64,000 nt of DNA, from positions 1,010,820 through 1,074,819 of the forward strand of contig KN805372.1 of assembly GCA_000818945.1 (NCBI GenBank), given 5' to 3'. The notes beneath the pieces are model-generated. The model ran no database searches, was not told the DNA's origin, and saw only the letters and a program-made list of their open reading frames with translations. The position numbers and the translations under genes were made by a program. Positions 1-10,146 of the stretch are shown here, piece after piece (positions within the stretch are counted from its first letter, which is position 1; every line of letters begins with the position of its first letter). Source of the stretch: Schizochytrium sp. CCTCC M209059. Taxonomy: Eukaryota > Sar > Bigyra > Thraustochytrida > Thraustochytriidae.

Positions 1-604
1 GTCGCGTTGGGTTCGGCGTGAGTGTCGTATGCGATATAGTCTGCTTCGGCGACGCGCCCTGCTGCTGCCGCTGCGGCTGCTGCTGATACTGCTGGCCACG
101 TGCGTTGAAGATCTGGTTTTCCAACGTTGCTGCTTACTTGCTTGCTTGTTTGCTTGCGTGCGTGCTTGCCGGCTCGTCTGTCTGCTGGCCAACCTAATTT
201 GGCAGTGCTCGCCGGACTAGACGTTGAGCTGTTGCTCTTCTCTTCCAAGTTTTGCCTCATTTGTGTTGTGCACGCGCAGCATCCGATAGCCGTTGCCATT
301 CGGTCAACTCGATAGCCACTGTCCACTTGGTCACCTCCCGGCTGACTCGCGAGTCGACAAATTCTTCCCGAGGAGCTGGTCCGTTTTTTGTGCGATTGAG
401 AACGATTCTATGCCAGCAAACTTGACCTTGCGTGCGGCACTTACACCTGCGGTCTTTGATCCGATCCGTTGGCACGCGCGCCAACGCTCTCAAACGTACA
501 TGAGATATGCGGAAAGCAGACTCGGTTTTTTCTTTTACGCCGGGATTTGCGGAGCTTGGCCCCGAGCATTTGGGTCTAGGGTCGGGGCACGGGGTTGGGG
601 GAGG

Positions 605-652
605 NNNNNNNNNNNNNNNNNNNNNNNNNNNNNNNNNNNNNNNNNNNNNNNN
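605..652. other. assembly gap (48 N)
   Basis: A run of 48 undetermined bases follows a G-rich stretch (cggggttgggggagg). The true length is unknown, and any open frame crossing it cannot be trusted. Confidence 0.99.
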
Positions 653-1216
653 GCGACCCGACACCCAAATGAACTCCAGCATCTCTCATCAAGCCACTAC
701 ACCTATCCGTTGACACGAAGCCAGCCCTTTGTCCCTTCATCCCTGCACCACCAGGGCCCTTTTGCATCCTTTTTCCCCACCTCGCCAAAGAGGTCTAAAG
801 CTTCATCGTCCAGCTCCAATAGACCCATTACTACTCCGCGCTCAAAGACTGCATTCCGATCCTCTATCTCGCCCCGTAACCCTCCTTCAGCCGCAGCTTT
901 TCGAGACGTAAGCAAGGAGGGGTAGACTGAAGGGGGCACAGAGGAAGAGCACGCAACGCAGGATATGAAATCCGAAATTCCTTCGAGCCCATTCTGCGCG
1001 CCTCGCTGAGATCGATCGATGGACTCATCGGCCGGCCGGGGCGACGCGACCTCTCGCGCGAACCGAGCCCGTCTGCTGCGTTAGGGTCCTCCCTACTACC
1101 GGCCGAGCGAGCAGCCGGCAGGCGGAGGAGGCAGTGCTTTGAAGTTGTTTGGATTCGAATGCATTCATTTCACGAATGATCAATCGATTGATCGATCGGT
1201 TGAACAATCCCACTGC

Positions 1217-1249
1217 GATCGATCGTTCGATCGATCGATCGATCGATCG
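1217..1249. repeat. GATC tetranucleotide repeat
   Basis: Near-perfect GATC units broken by one GTTC. The unit is self-complementary, so the repeat is also a perfect palindrome. Further GATC-rich sequence lies just upstream (1175-1200). Confidence 0.9.
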
Positions 1250-1847
1250 GGGGTATCATCATACGGGCCGCTGAGCACGCCGCGGCTTCCTCCGGGCGGG
1301 GGGTGGGTTCCTTCCTCCTCGTCCTCCTCTTCGCGCCGAGCAAAGCAAACCTGGTTTGGACGGGTAGGTGGATGTGTGAAATTCGTGCGCTGACCCGGAT
1401 GAAATTTGAAATTTGAATTTGAATTCATTCGAGAGATCCCGGACCCAGCCAGACCCGATCGGGCGCAGACTCGAGCGAGGCCGGGACGCGCGCGACGACG
1501 CGAAGCGAAGCCGCGGCAGGCGAGAGTCGCAAGGATCTCCGCCGCACCGCACGCACGGGGGTGCCCGAGGTGGCGACTTTGTCTGGAGGCCACGGGACAG
1601 CTCGGTCGGCTCGACTCGACTCGCCGCGCCGCGCCTCGCCTCACCTCACTTTATCTCACCTCGCCACGCGGCCACTCGTCACAACACATCACCCACCTGG
1701 GAGCAACAGACCCACAAGCCGCCGCGCGCAGCTTAGGCGCAAACTTTCTCAAGTTGAAGGACGGCCTTCGTTCATCTGTTGAAGTTCGTTCATTCATTCG
1801 TTCATTTGCACGCGTGCGTGCGTTGATCTTGGGATAGGCATCAATCA

Positions 1848-1877
1848 CATCGCATCGCATCGCATCGCATCGCATCG
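1848..1877. repeat. (CATCG)6 pentanucleotide repeat
   Basis: Six exact CATCG units. This is one of several pentanucleotide repeats in the non-coding parts of the window (see also GTGCC, AGAGC and GCCAT). Confidence 0.92.
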
Positions 1878-2352
1878 CGTGCGTGCATCGCGCCGCAGCC
1901 GCGCAGGTTAGGAGACAGGAAGGCTGGTGGCCAGGCCACCTCGCGCTCAGCTGTCAGTTAATCAGTCAGTCAGTCAATCAATCAACTAATCGCATCCCAC
2001 ACTGCGCACGGAGCGAAGTACTTCTGGCTGCGCATTCCATTTCATCTGGCTTCTCGTCCACGAGGAAGTCCAAGTCAGAGGAGAGAGAAAGAAGTATCAC
2101 CGCGCACGGTCGCCGCGGCCTCCCTCCTTCCCTCAACCTCGATCTCTCGACCTCGAAGTCCAGGACGCGACCAACGAGCGAGCGTGTCACTCCCTCTATA
2201 CACGCCCGCGGCCTGGACAAGCACTGCAAGCAAAGCGTCGGCGACTCACCAGCAAGTCCAGGCGACACGCACGCACGCACGCACGTACTGCACTCCTGCA
2301 AGCAGGCAAGCAGTGCAGGCTGGTTGGTATATAATAAATAAGCAAGCAGGCA

Positions 2353-2398
2353 ATCAGCAAGCAAGCAAGCAAGCACGCAAGCAAGCCGGCAAGCAAAC
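2353..2398. repeat. imperfect GCAA repeat
   Basis: Interrupted AGCA/GCAA units upstream of the ABCD transporter. This is the same motif class (GCTT on the other strand) that reaches about 535 bp at 52.0 kb. Confidence 0.7.
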
Positions 2399-2647
2399 AA
2401 CGCGAGGGCGACACCGCGGCAGTGCAGGAAAGCCCGGTCCGCTCTGCGAGCGGCAGCGGCTGGAGCGCCGCCCTCGCCTGGCAAGTCCGCCCGCGACAGT
2501 CGGCTCGGCACGCCCCCTCGCCGGCAGGCGAGTGAGCGAGCGCGGTCGGCGCAGACGCGCAGGAGGAGGTCGGGGACGTCGAGGAGGAGGAGGCGACGCG
2601 TAAGCGGGCGCGACAGAGACTCGAGGCAAAGCACGTAGAGAGAGACC

Positions 2648-5600
2648 ATGAGCAGCAGCGCCAGCACCACGAGCACCGCGGCAGCGGTCCTGACGCAGAC
2701 CAACCTGCGACGCGCGGCGCTCGTGGCCGCGCTCGCAGGAGGTCTCGTGGCCTACAAGCAGCAGCAGGATGCAGCGCGCAAGAAGGCGCGCGCGGCCAAG
2801 GAGGCTGCCGCCGCAGCCGCCAACGGGGGCGAAGCTCCCGCAAAGTCCGGCAAAGGCAAGAAGAAGGGCAAGGGCGGAGGCGACCCGATGGCCCAAATCT
2901 TCTGGCGACTCTGGCCTTTTGGCCACAGCGCCAAGGCCCTGAAAAAGGACCCGGACGCCAAGTCCGGTCAGCTCGAGCTGATTGCCATCTTTGCCATGTC
3001 TGTCCTGCGCACCTGGCATCAGAACCGCATGGTGTACGTCAAGCGCGACCTGATGCAGGCCACCTACCAGCGCGACCAGTCACAATTTCGCTCGGTAATC
3101 CGTCAGACGGTCATCCTCAGTGTGCTAAGCTCCGTCATCTTCGCCACGCACCGCTTCCTCAAGGAGCGTCTCACCCTGGTCTGGCGGCAAAAGCTCACCC
3201 GCCAGCTCCACCGCCAGTTCTTTAGCAACATGATGTACTACAAGATCAGCCACATGAACAAGGGCGAAATCGCAGACGTCGAGGAGCGCATCACGCGCGA
3301 CCCGCGTCGCTTCTGCAAAGGTCTTGCCGACGAAATGGAAAAGCTCTCAGCCTCGCTCACCAGCGGCATCTTCTTCACCTACAAGCTCGCGACCATTTCC
3401 AGTCCCCTTTACGCTGTGAGCCCGCTCATCTACTTTTACATTGCCTTCCAGGCGTCCGTCTCTCTGGCGCCCAACTGGAGCAAACGCTGGCGCACCATGC
3501 TCGACAAGCGTGCCATCTACCAAAAGAACCACGCCCGTCTGCTTTCGCATTCGGAGGCCATCGCTGCCTACCAGGGCGGCAACCGCGAGCGCGCCATCAT
3601 TGAAGAGTCCTGGTCTGATTTTCTCAACTATGTCATGGTCTTTGTGCGCGACGCCGCGCTCTTTCAGTTCGTCACCTCGGCGCTCTTCGAGTACGGTGGC
3701 CACTCCTTCGCTCAGGCCCTCATTGTTGGCAAGTTCGTGGCGGGCGGCTCCGAAGTCAAGGAAGCGCTGCGTCGGGCTACCACCAAGAAGGAAAAGGTCG
3801 CGGCCAACGCCGAGCTCTTCTCGCATATCCGCTTCGTTACCGAGTACTTTATCCGCGCCATGTCTGCCCAGGGCACCATCATTGCTGTGCTGCGCACGCT
3901 CATGAACATGAAAGGCCCTGCCAAGCGCCTCACCGAGCTCTTCAACACCATGGACGAGTTTGAGCGCAAAAAAGCCACCTCCACGACGTTTATCAACAAC
4001 CCCAAGCGCATCGAGTTCAAGGACGTCCAGGTGTACACGCCCACTGGCCATCTCCTCATCAAGGACCTCAACTTCCACATTGACGCCGGCACCTCCATGC
4101 TTCTCACGGGCGTCAACGGTAGCGGCAAGTCCTCCACCTTTCGCACGCTCGGATCTCTCTGGCCCGTTCCGGAGCCCGGCACCATCACCAAACCCGGTGG
4201 CGGCGAGCCCGGCCTCAACAAGGAGGTCTTTTATCTTCCGCAAAAGCCCTATGTTGCCCTCGGATCTCTCCAGGCCAACATGCTTTATCCTCTTCTCGAG
4301 CACCAGGCCGAAAAAATTCCCGACGAGCAGCTTGAGGCGCTCATGCACAAGGTCGATCTCGGCTACCTGCTCGACCGCGAGGATGTGCGCCGTGGTCGCG
4401 AGGTCAACTGGGACTCGATTCTCAGCATGGGCGAGAAGCAACGTCTTGCCATGGCTCGCGTCTTCTTCCACAAGCCCCAGTTTCTTATTCTCGATGAGTG
4501 CTCCTCGGGTGTCTCGGCCTCGCTCGAGCGTCGCTTTTACGAGCAGCTCGAAGCCGAGGGCGTAACTTGCATCACCATCTCGCACCGCCCGGTGCTTGAG
4601 CGCTACCACGATGTGGTCCTCAACATTCTTGGCGATGGCGAGGGTGGCTGGGAGTGGCGCGAGACCAAGCGTGGCAAGGCGAAGCGGGAGCTCAAGGAGG
4701 AGGGCGTGGACGAAGACCAGATCATTGAGCGTGCCGCAAAGGCTGCCGCCGTCGACTCCGGCGAGTCCGCCGTCGGCGGCTACTCTGCCGCCTACCTCAA
4801 GGAGGGCCAAGGAGATGCACTTCTCGAGCGCGAGCGTCTGCGTAAGCGCTCCGCTCCATATGCGGAGGCTGCTGAAAAGCTCAAGGCTACCACCGACAAG
4901 CTCGCCAAGACGACCAAGAACGGGCTGCCCATTGTCTCGACCCGCAAGCGTCTCGTCGATCTTATGCGCATTTTCTTGCCTCAGGGTCTGTCCATGCGTG
5001 ATACCGAGGCCAAGCGCGTCCTCCTGCTCGCGAGCCTCATTGTCGGCAAGACCTTTTTGGCCGACGCCATCGCGCGCTTCGACGGCTACATTCTCTCCAC
5101 GGTGACGCAGGACAGCTTTGGCGTTTTCGCGCGGGCCATGATCTCTGGCGCGCTCGCACGGACCTTTCTCAGTGTCTTTGATGCTCTTCTCATGAAGCAC
5201 AAGTGGTTTCTCAACATGGCCTGGCGCTCGCGCCTCACCAAGGCCCTTATGGACCTTTACTTTAAGAACAATGTCTTTTACGACGTCCAGAACCACGACA
5301 CGCGCATCGACGATCCGGATGAGCGCATCGCAGAGCAGGTCGAGACCCTTTCAATTTCGCTTACCGAGCTTTGGACCTCGCTGCTCAAGCCTGCCTTCGA
5401 CATCACCTTCAACTCGATCATGTTGTACCGTGTGGTTGGCGCTGGCGGCATGACCTACGTCATTGGCTACATGGGTGGCGCTGCTGCTGTCATGCGCTTC
5501 ATTGTGCCCAACTTTCGCGCCATTCAGCGCAAGGAGTTTGAGCTCGAGGGCCGCTTTCGCGCCGTACACAACCGTCTCACCGTGCACACTGAGAGTGTCG

Positions 5601-6703
5601 CCTTTTTCGGTGGTGACGACGTCGAGCGTGAGATCGCCGATGGCCGTCTCGACGACCTCGCCGCGCACATTAAGCAGTCGCAGATCCTCAACTTTCGATT
5701 TCAGCTCTTCCAGAACTTTAGCATCAAGCAGACCCCCGATCTCGTGGCCTTTGCTCTTCGGATGCTCTTTGCGCAGGGCTTCCACTCGGACGACTCGGTG
5801 CTCCGCGGCGATGGATCCTACATCTCCTCCATGGGTGAGTACATTCAGCAGATTGTCATGGCCACCTTCAAGTCCTTTGGCGACGCCTTCGATCTTGCGG
5901 AACAGCTTGGTCAGTTTGTTGGCACCCTCGAGAACGTCACCGATTTCTACTATGTCCTCCAGGAACTCTCCACGCAGCATGTGACCCAGGGAGAGCTCCG
6001 TTCTTCCGAGGACGGCTCAATCGAGTTCCACAACGTCGACATTGTCGCGCCCGGCAACCTCTGCGTCGCTTCTAACCTCAATTTCAAGGTCAACCCTGGC
6101 CACTCGCTCCTAGTGACTGGCCCGACGGCTTCGGGCAAGTCTTCGCTTCAGCGTGTTCTTGCGGGTCTCTGGCCGATTCCGCCCAAGGATGGCTCGGCCT
6201 TCATCTCTCGCCCCTGCTGTGAAGACGGCACCGTCACCCCGGCCGAGGTCTTCCTTGTCCCTCAGAAACCCTACTCTGTCCAGGGCTCCCTTGCCTCGCA
6301 GATTTGCTACCCGGAGGAGGTTTCCGAGCAAGACTTTACCCCGGAGCACGACAAACACTTTCGCGAGTTGCTCTCCCTCGTTGGCGTCGAGTACCTTGTT
6401 GACCGCGAGGGCGGTTGGTTCGCTGTCGCCAAGTGGGAGGACACCCTTTCTCTTGGCGAGCAACAGCGCATCGGTATGGCGCGTCTCTTTTACCACGAAC
6501 CCAAGTTTGCTGTCATCGACGAGGCTACTAGCGCGGTCTCTGTGGACGCCGAGCTCAAAGCTTATCAGATTGCCGCCAAGGCTGGTATCACGCTTATCAC
6601 CATCTCGCAGCGCCTTGCTCTTCCCGAGTACCACGAGGAAGAGCTTCGTCTCGGAGACGAAGTCAACGAAGAGGGCTGGGAGATTGGTCCTATCAGCAAG
6701 TAG
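2648..6703 (+). CDS. full-length peroxisomal-type ABC transporter (ABCD subfamily, two fused halves)
   Basis: 1351 residues, uninterrupted, starting at an ATG (gagaccATGagc). The order is basic, Lys/Ala-rich N-terminus, membrane domain, nucleotide-binding domain (NBD), linker, then a second membrane domain and NBD. NBD1 has a Walker A GVNGSGKSS at about 488-496, signature LSMGEKQR from 592, Walker B FLILDE and switch histidine H646. NBD2 has Walker A GPTASGKSS from 1158, signature LSLGEQQR from 1267 and Walker B VIDEATS, but Gln1321 in TISQRL where the switch histidine is expected. ABCD proteins import very-long-chain fatty acyl-CoAs and related substrates into peroxisomes. Animal and fungal members are half-size; plant CTS/PXA1 is a fused full-length protein of similar length, and this gene resembles that architecture. 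Family and architecture are clear; substrate and location are inferred. It converges on the threonyl-tRNA synthetase gene. Confidence 0.93.
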   Translation: MSSSASTTSTAAAVLTQTNLRRAALVAALAGGLVAYKQQQDAARKKARAAKEAAAAAANGGEAPAKSGKGKKKGKGGGDPMAQIFWRLWPFGHSAKALKKDPDAKSGQLELIAIFAMSVLRTWHQNRMVYVKRDLMQATYQRDQSQFRSVIRQTVILSVLSSVIFATHRFLKERLTLVWRQKLTRQLHRQFFSNMMYYKISHMNKGEIADVEERITRDPRRFCKGLADEMEKLSASLTSGIFFTYKLATISSPLYAVSPLIYFYIAFQASVSLAPNWSKRWRTMLDKRAIYQKNHARLLSHSEAIAAYQGGNRERAIIEESWSDFLNYVMVFVRDAALFQFVTSALFEYGGHSFAQALIVGKFVAGGSEVKEALRRATTKKEKVAANAELFSHIRFVTEYFIRAMSAQGTIIAVLRTLMNMKGPAKRLTELFNTMDEFERKKATSTTFINNPKRIEFKDVQVYTPTGHLLIKDLNFHIDAGTSMLLTGVNGSGKSSTFRTLGSLWPVPEPGTITKPGGGEPGLNKEVFYLPQKPYVALGSLQANMLYPLLEHQAEKIPDEQLEALMHKVDLGYLLDREDVRRGREVNWDSILSMGEKQRLAMARVFFHKPQFLILDECSSGVSASLERRFYEQLEAEGVTCITISHRPVLERYHDVVLNILGDGEGGWEWRETKRGKAKRELKEEGVDEDQIIERAAKAAAVDSGESAVGGYSAAYLKEGQGDALLERERLRKRSAPYAEAAEKLKATTDKLAKTTKNGLPIVSTRKRLVDLMRIFLPQGLSMRDTEAKRVLLLASLIVGKTFLADAIARFDGYILSTVTQDSFGVFARAMISGALARTFLSVFDALLMKHKWFLNMAWRSRLTKALMDLYFKNNVFYDVQNHDTRIDDPDERIAEQVETLSISLTELWTSLLKPAFDITFNSIMLYRVVGAGGMTYVIGYMGGAAAVMRFIVPNFRAIQRKEFELEGRFRAVHNRLTVHTESVAFFGGDDVEREIADGRLDDLAAHIKQSQILNFRFQLFQNFSIKQTPDLVAFALRMLFAQGFHSDDSVLRGDGSYISSMGEYIQQIVMATFKSFGDAFDLAEQLGQFVGTLENVTDFYYVLQELSTQHVTQGELRSSEDGSIEFHNVDIVAPGNLCVASNLNFKVNPGHSLLVTGPTASGKSSLQRVLAGLWPIPPKDGSAFISRPCCEDGTVTPAEVFLVPQKPYSVQGSLASQICYPEEVSEQDFTPEHDKHFRELLSLVGVEYLVDREGGWFAVAKWEDTLSLGEQQRIGMARLFYHEPKFAVIDEATSAVSVDAELKAYQIAAKAGITLITISQRLALPEYHEEELRLGDEVNEEGWEIGPISK

Positions 6704-7107
6704 GTCCTAGATATTTGGCATCTGGGAAGCCGAGGCAGGCCATCTTCCGCCTCAAACACGCATGCAAAAGGATGAAAGAACTTCAGCACGACGCGGTGTC
6801 ATCATTCAAGCTGGCATCATCTCAAGTTCATACATCCGGCAATTATCAAAAGCATCAAATTATTGGAATTCATAAAAAAGAAATATCTGAAAACGCAAAT
6901 TGTTCCTTTTCATCCATCATACCAATCAATCAATCAATCAATCAATCGTGGGCAAATCGACAGCCTCCACAAATCGTTCATGCATTGTGATCATCAACGA
7001 ACAAAAGTAAAAGGAATCCTTTGCGCTACTGCTGCTGCTGCTGCTACTGCTGCTGCATCTACCCTACTTCGATCGATCCTTTTTTTTTGGGGGGGGGGTC
7101 GAAGTCA
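6704..7107. other. convergent 3' intergenic region
   Basis: Lies between the stop codons of the ABCD transporter and the threonyl-tRNA synthetase, so it holds both 3' ends. It contains an AATC repeat (about 6923-6947), a short CTG run (about 7030-7055) and a T8G10 homopolymer pair (7081-7098). No gene is seen. Confidence 0.75.
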
Positions 7108-9702
7108 TCAAGACGATGGGACTTGAAACGGAAATCGCGTTGGGGATCGGCGCGTGAGCGCGAGCCGGATCTGCTCGGCTGCAAGGTCCAATGAGAACTC
7201 CTCTAGAATCGTCGCACCGTCGTTCGAGCGAAGTGTGATGGAACGCGAGGCCACTTCCTTGTCTCCAATCACACCAATCACACTAAAAGGCGCCTGCTGG
7301 GCGTTCCGCACGCGCTTCGCCAGCGAGTTGTTCGAAGCATCAACAGTGACGGTGAGTCCCGCTGCGCTGGGACTCGTCATGAAATCAGCCTCTGGCGCAG
7401 CACCTGCGCGGAGCTGCTTGGCAGCAGCTTCGGCAGCATCAACATGACTTTTGTCGACTGGCAAAATGGCAATCTGTCGCGGGCTCAGCCAAAAAGGCCA
7501 CTTTCCATTCGTGTGCTCGAGCAGAATAGCCAGAAACCGTTCCACAGACCCGAGCACGGCGCGATGAATCATCACCGGCCGCTGGCGTGAACCGTCCGGA
7601 GCAACGTACTCGAGATCGAAGCGCTCAGGCAGCTGAAAGTCGAGCTGGACAGTGGCGCACTGGTGCGAGCGTCCGAGGGCATCGGTGACAGAAATGTCGA
7701 TCTTCGGGCCATAAAAAGCCGCCTCGCCGGGATCCCGGATCCACGGCAAATTTGTGGCCTCCAATACTTTTTCTAACGCTTCCTCGGCTCGGTCCCACTC
7801 CTCGTCGCTTCCAATGCTCTTGCCATCAAGGGGTCGCGTTGAAAGGGCCATCTTAAAGTTGAATCCAAAGAGGTCCTTGTACACGGTCTTCACAAAGTCG
7901 ATGCACGAAAGAATCTCCTCCTCAATCTGGGAAGGCAGACAAAAGATATGCGCGTCATCCTGGTGAAATCGACGCAAGCGCGTGAGTCCGCCAAGTGCTC
8001 CCGAGGCTTCGTTGCGGTGGAGCGCTGAAAAGTCAGCAATACGCACAGGCAGCTCACGGAAAGATCTGTGCGTCTGTGCAAAAAGAACGCAGTGACCCGG
8101 GCAGTTCATAGGTTTCAATCCCATTTCGTGCTCGTCTTCGTCCGATTCGCGGCCCGAAGCCGGTCCATGTGCGCAGGCACCATGGTTGTGCGCGACATCA
8201 AGGTCAGGGTCTTCCGTAACAGTTTCGGCCTCTGTTTCTGAAGCGTTCACGGGCGGAGCGTCTGGGTCAGCGTGTCCCGTCACACGAAACATGTTCTCCT
8301 TGTAGTTTTGCAAATGGCCCGAGCGCTTCCACAGCGAGCTTCGGTACATGAGCGGGGTCATGACCTCCTCGTATCCCCGCGCGGCATACTGGTCGCGCAG
8401 CATAGCCACAAGGCGATTGTAAATGATGGTTCCATGCGGCAATACAAACGCGCTTCCGGGGCTGACGGGATCAAAGGAAAACAAGCCTTGCTTACGGCCA
8501 AGCACACGATGGTCGCGCTCTGAGGCCATTTTCGTACGCTCCGTCCAATCCAAGAGAGAGGACTTTTCCGGAAACGAGATGCCATAGACGCGCTGCGCAT
8601 GATAGCCGTCATTGAGTCCCGCGGCGCGTAGAACCGTGTGTCCGGCACGCCCGAGCGTCGCAGCGCTTGGCACGTGCGGTCCGCGGCAGAGGTCGATAAA
8701 ATCCCCTAGGCGGTACGCCGTGAGACGGGCGTCGGGTCCCAGACGCTCAATCATTTCTAGCTTGCGTTCATTGTAGCGAAACATTTCGCGCGCAACATCT
8801 GCGGGCAGTTCCAAACGTTCGAATTGCGGACTGCCCTTGAGCGCCTTGGTAGCCTGCTTGTTGATGTTTTTGATGTCTTCCGGCGTGATTCCGTGGGCGC
8901 TCTGTGCTTCCTGCTTGTAGGCAAAGTCGTAAAAGAAGCCTCCTTGCGCAGGTGCGACGAGACTATCGTCTGCGCCGGTCGTCTCAGCCTCGAGCGCGGG
9001 ACCGTCATCGAGCATGATTTCCCCATGTCCGAGCTCGATCTCGAGGGCGTGGCCCAAAACATGCGCGCTCGAGTGCCAAAAGGTCGCGCGTCCCTCGGGC
9101 GACCCAAAGTCGAGACCTTCCACCTGCACCACACCGGCGCCAGCCTCGATATCTTCTTCTCGGCCTTCAAGGACGCTGGCGAGCGGGCTCGCGAGGTCTG
9201 CAAGTACGCTCGTGGCTGCGTCTTTGCCAAAGCTCACACGAGCGACGACGAGGTCCTTGGCCTGCATCCAGGGCAGGTCTTGGGGCGCCGTCGTCGCCGC
9301 GTCAACGCCTTGCGCGACCTCGTGTTCACCTGGCCCGCGCACCTCGCGGACGTCCAGTGGTGGCAGCACGGGCCCGCGCTCCTCTTGTCTGGCGCGCTCG
9401 GCGTCCCAGACGGCCTTGCGATGGTCCACGATGGCCTTGGACGCCTCGCTGCGTCTTCTGCGCTCCTCCGCGGCCGCCTTCTTGTCAACGCCGCCGCTCG
9501 CGAGCCGCGTCGCGCCGCGCCGCCTCGCCCGCCCGGTCGCTCGGTCCCGCCGCGAGGCCGCGAGGTCGCGAGGTCGCGAGGTCGCGCGCGGAGTTTGGCT
9601 TGCGGGAATGGTCTTCTCGCGGCCTTCCTTCGGGCAGGCCCACATCGGCCGGAGTACAGCTTGAAGCCCTCGTGGGAGAGAGACGGACGACCTCGAGACC
9701 AT
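7108..9702 (-). CDS. threonyl-tRNA synthetase
   Basis: 864 residues from an ATG at 9702. The enzyme charges tRNA-Thr with threonine. The order is an Arg/Ala-rich N-terminus (about 1-90), an N-terminal domain, an editing domain with the HSSAH and CRGPH motifs that hydrolyse mischarged Ser-tRNA, a class II catalytic core, and an anticodon-binding domain. The zinc-site cysteine is C534 in KPMNCPGHC; the other ligands are expected to be the histidines in DDAHIF and in MIHRA. The basic N-terminus could be a mitochondrial presequence, perhaps with dual targeting from alternative starts. An acidic insert of about 50 residues (475-526, containing HNHGACAHG) sits directly before the zinc-binding motif; I do not know it from other threonyl-tRNA synthetases. 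The upstream neighbour is divergent. Confidence 0.96.
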   Translation of the reverse strand: MVSRSSVSLPRGLQAVLRPMWACPKEGREKTIPASQTPRATSRPRDLAASRRDRATGRARRRGATRLASGGVDKKAAAEERRRRSEASKAIVDHRKAVWDAERARQEERGPVLPPLDVREVRGPGEHEVAQGVDAATTAPQDLPWMQAKDLVVARVSFGKDAATSVLADLASPLASVLEGREEDIEAGAGVVQVEGLDFGSPEGRATFWHSSAHVLGHALEIELGHGEIMLDDGPALEAETTGADDSLVAPAQGGFFYDFAYKQEAQSAHGITPEDIKNINKQATKALKGSPQFERLELPADVAREMFRYNERKLEMIERLGPDARLTAYRLGDFIDLCRGPHVPSAATLGRAGHTVLRAAGLNDGYHAQRVYGISFPEKSSLLDWTERTKMASERDHRVLGRKQGLFSFDPVSPGSAFVLPHGTIIYNRLVAMLRDQYAARGYEEVMTPLMYRSSLWKRSGHLQNYKENMFRVTGHADPDAPPVNASETEAETVTEDPDLDVAHNHGACAHGPASGRESDEDEHEMGLKPMNCPGHCVLFAQTHRSFRELPVRIADFSALHRNEASGALGGLTRLRRFHQDDAHIFCLPSQIEEEILSCIDFVKTVYKDLFGFNFKMALSTRPLDGKSIGSDEEWDRAEEALEKVLEATNLPWIRDPGEAAFYGPKIDISVTDALGRSHQCATVQLDFQLPERFDLEYVAPDGSRQRPVMIHRAVLGSVERFLAILLEHTNGKWPFWLSPRQIAILPVDKSHVDAAEAAAKQLRAGAAPEADFMTSPSAAGLTVTVDASNNSLAKRVRNAQQAPFSVIGVIGDKEVASRSITLRSNDGATILEEFSLDLAAEQIRLALTRRSPTRFPFQVPSS

Positions 9703-10146
9703 GAGCAGCTAGCTGCATGCAGCCCGAAGGCAGGCGCCCGCGGCGGCTTCTGCTCGTACGGCGATCACGGGAGGCCTACCTGGTCGGGAAACAATAGGCT
9801 CTGCGAGTGGCAGCGCCGCCTAGCCTCGAAGATGCTCTCGGTGTATGACGAACGAAAGACCGCTCTGGCCCCGTCGCAGTGCTAATCTTTTGGGCTTCTG
9901 GGTCTCGCTGACGTAAGAGTGGTATACTTCCTCCTGTCCGAGCCTGGGGAGATCGAGCCCAGCGCAGGCCTTGTCTGGCGAGAGACCGACCCTCGTCGTG
10001 AGGAAGGAGCTACGAAGAGCACAAGAAAGGCAAAGCGATGTTTGCGACGCGTATCGCCACGCTGCTAGTAGTAGCAGGGCCATAGTCTTTTGGGGGCGTC
10101 ATGTTTCTGGTATCTCGCCACATTTGTGAATTTTCCGCAAAATCCA
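9703..10146. promoter_or_regulatory. divergent promoter region (ThrRS / S15-type hydrolase)
   Basis: 444 bp between two divergent start codons. No TATA box or clear motif is recognised; the open frames in it are short and unconvincing. Both 5' leaders must lie here. Confidence 0.5.

Larger units (their letters stand above)
1..2647. other. gene-poor region upstream of the ABCD transporter
   Basis: I see no convincing gene here. Open frames are short, overlap on both strands and have skewed composition dominated by simple repeats. The stretch holds an assembly gap (605-652), GATC-, CATCG- and GCAA-type microsatellites and, at its right end, the presumed promoter and 5' leader of the gene starting at 2648. 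No TATA box is obvious. Confidence 0.6.

Noticed and set aside
293..925. 210-codon plus-strand open frame across the assembly gap
   Set aside because: It crosses 48 unknown bases, has no recognisable domain and overlaps equally long frames on the other strand.
3347..5296. 649-codon open frame on the minus strand inside the ABCD transporter gene
   Set aside because: It is the antisense of a strongly biased GC-rich gene; no domain is seen, and the plus-strand protein fully explains the sequence.
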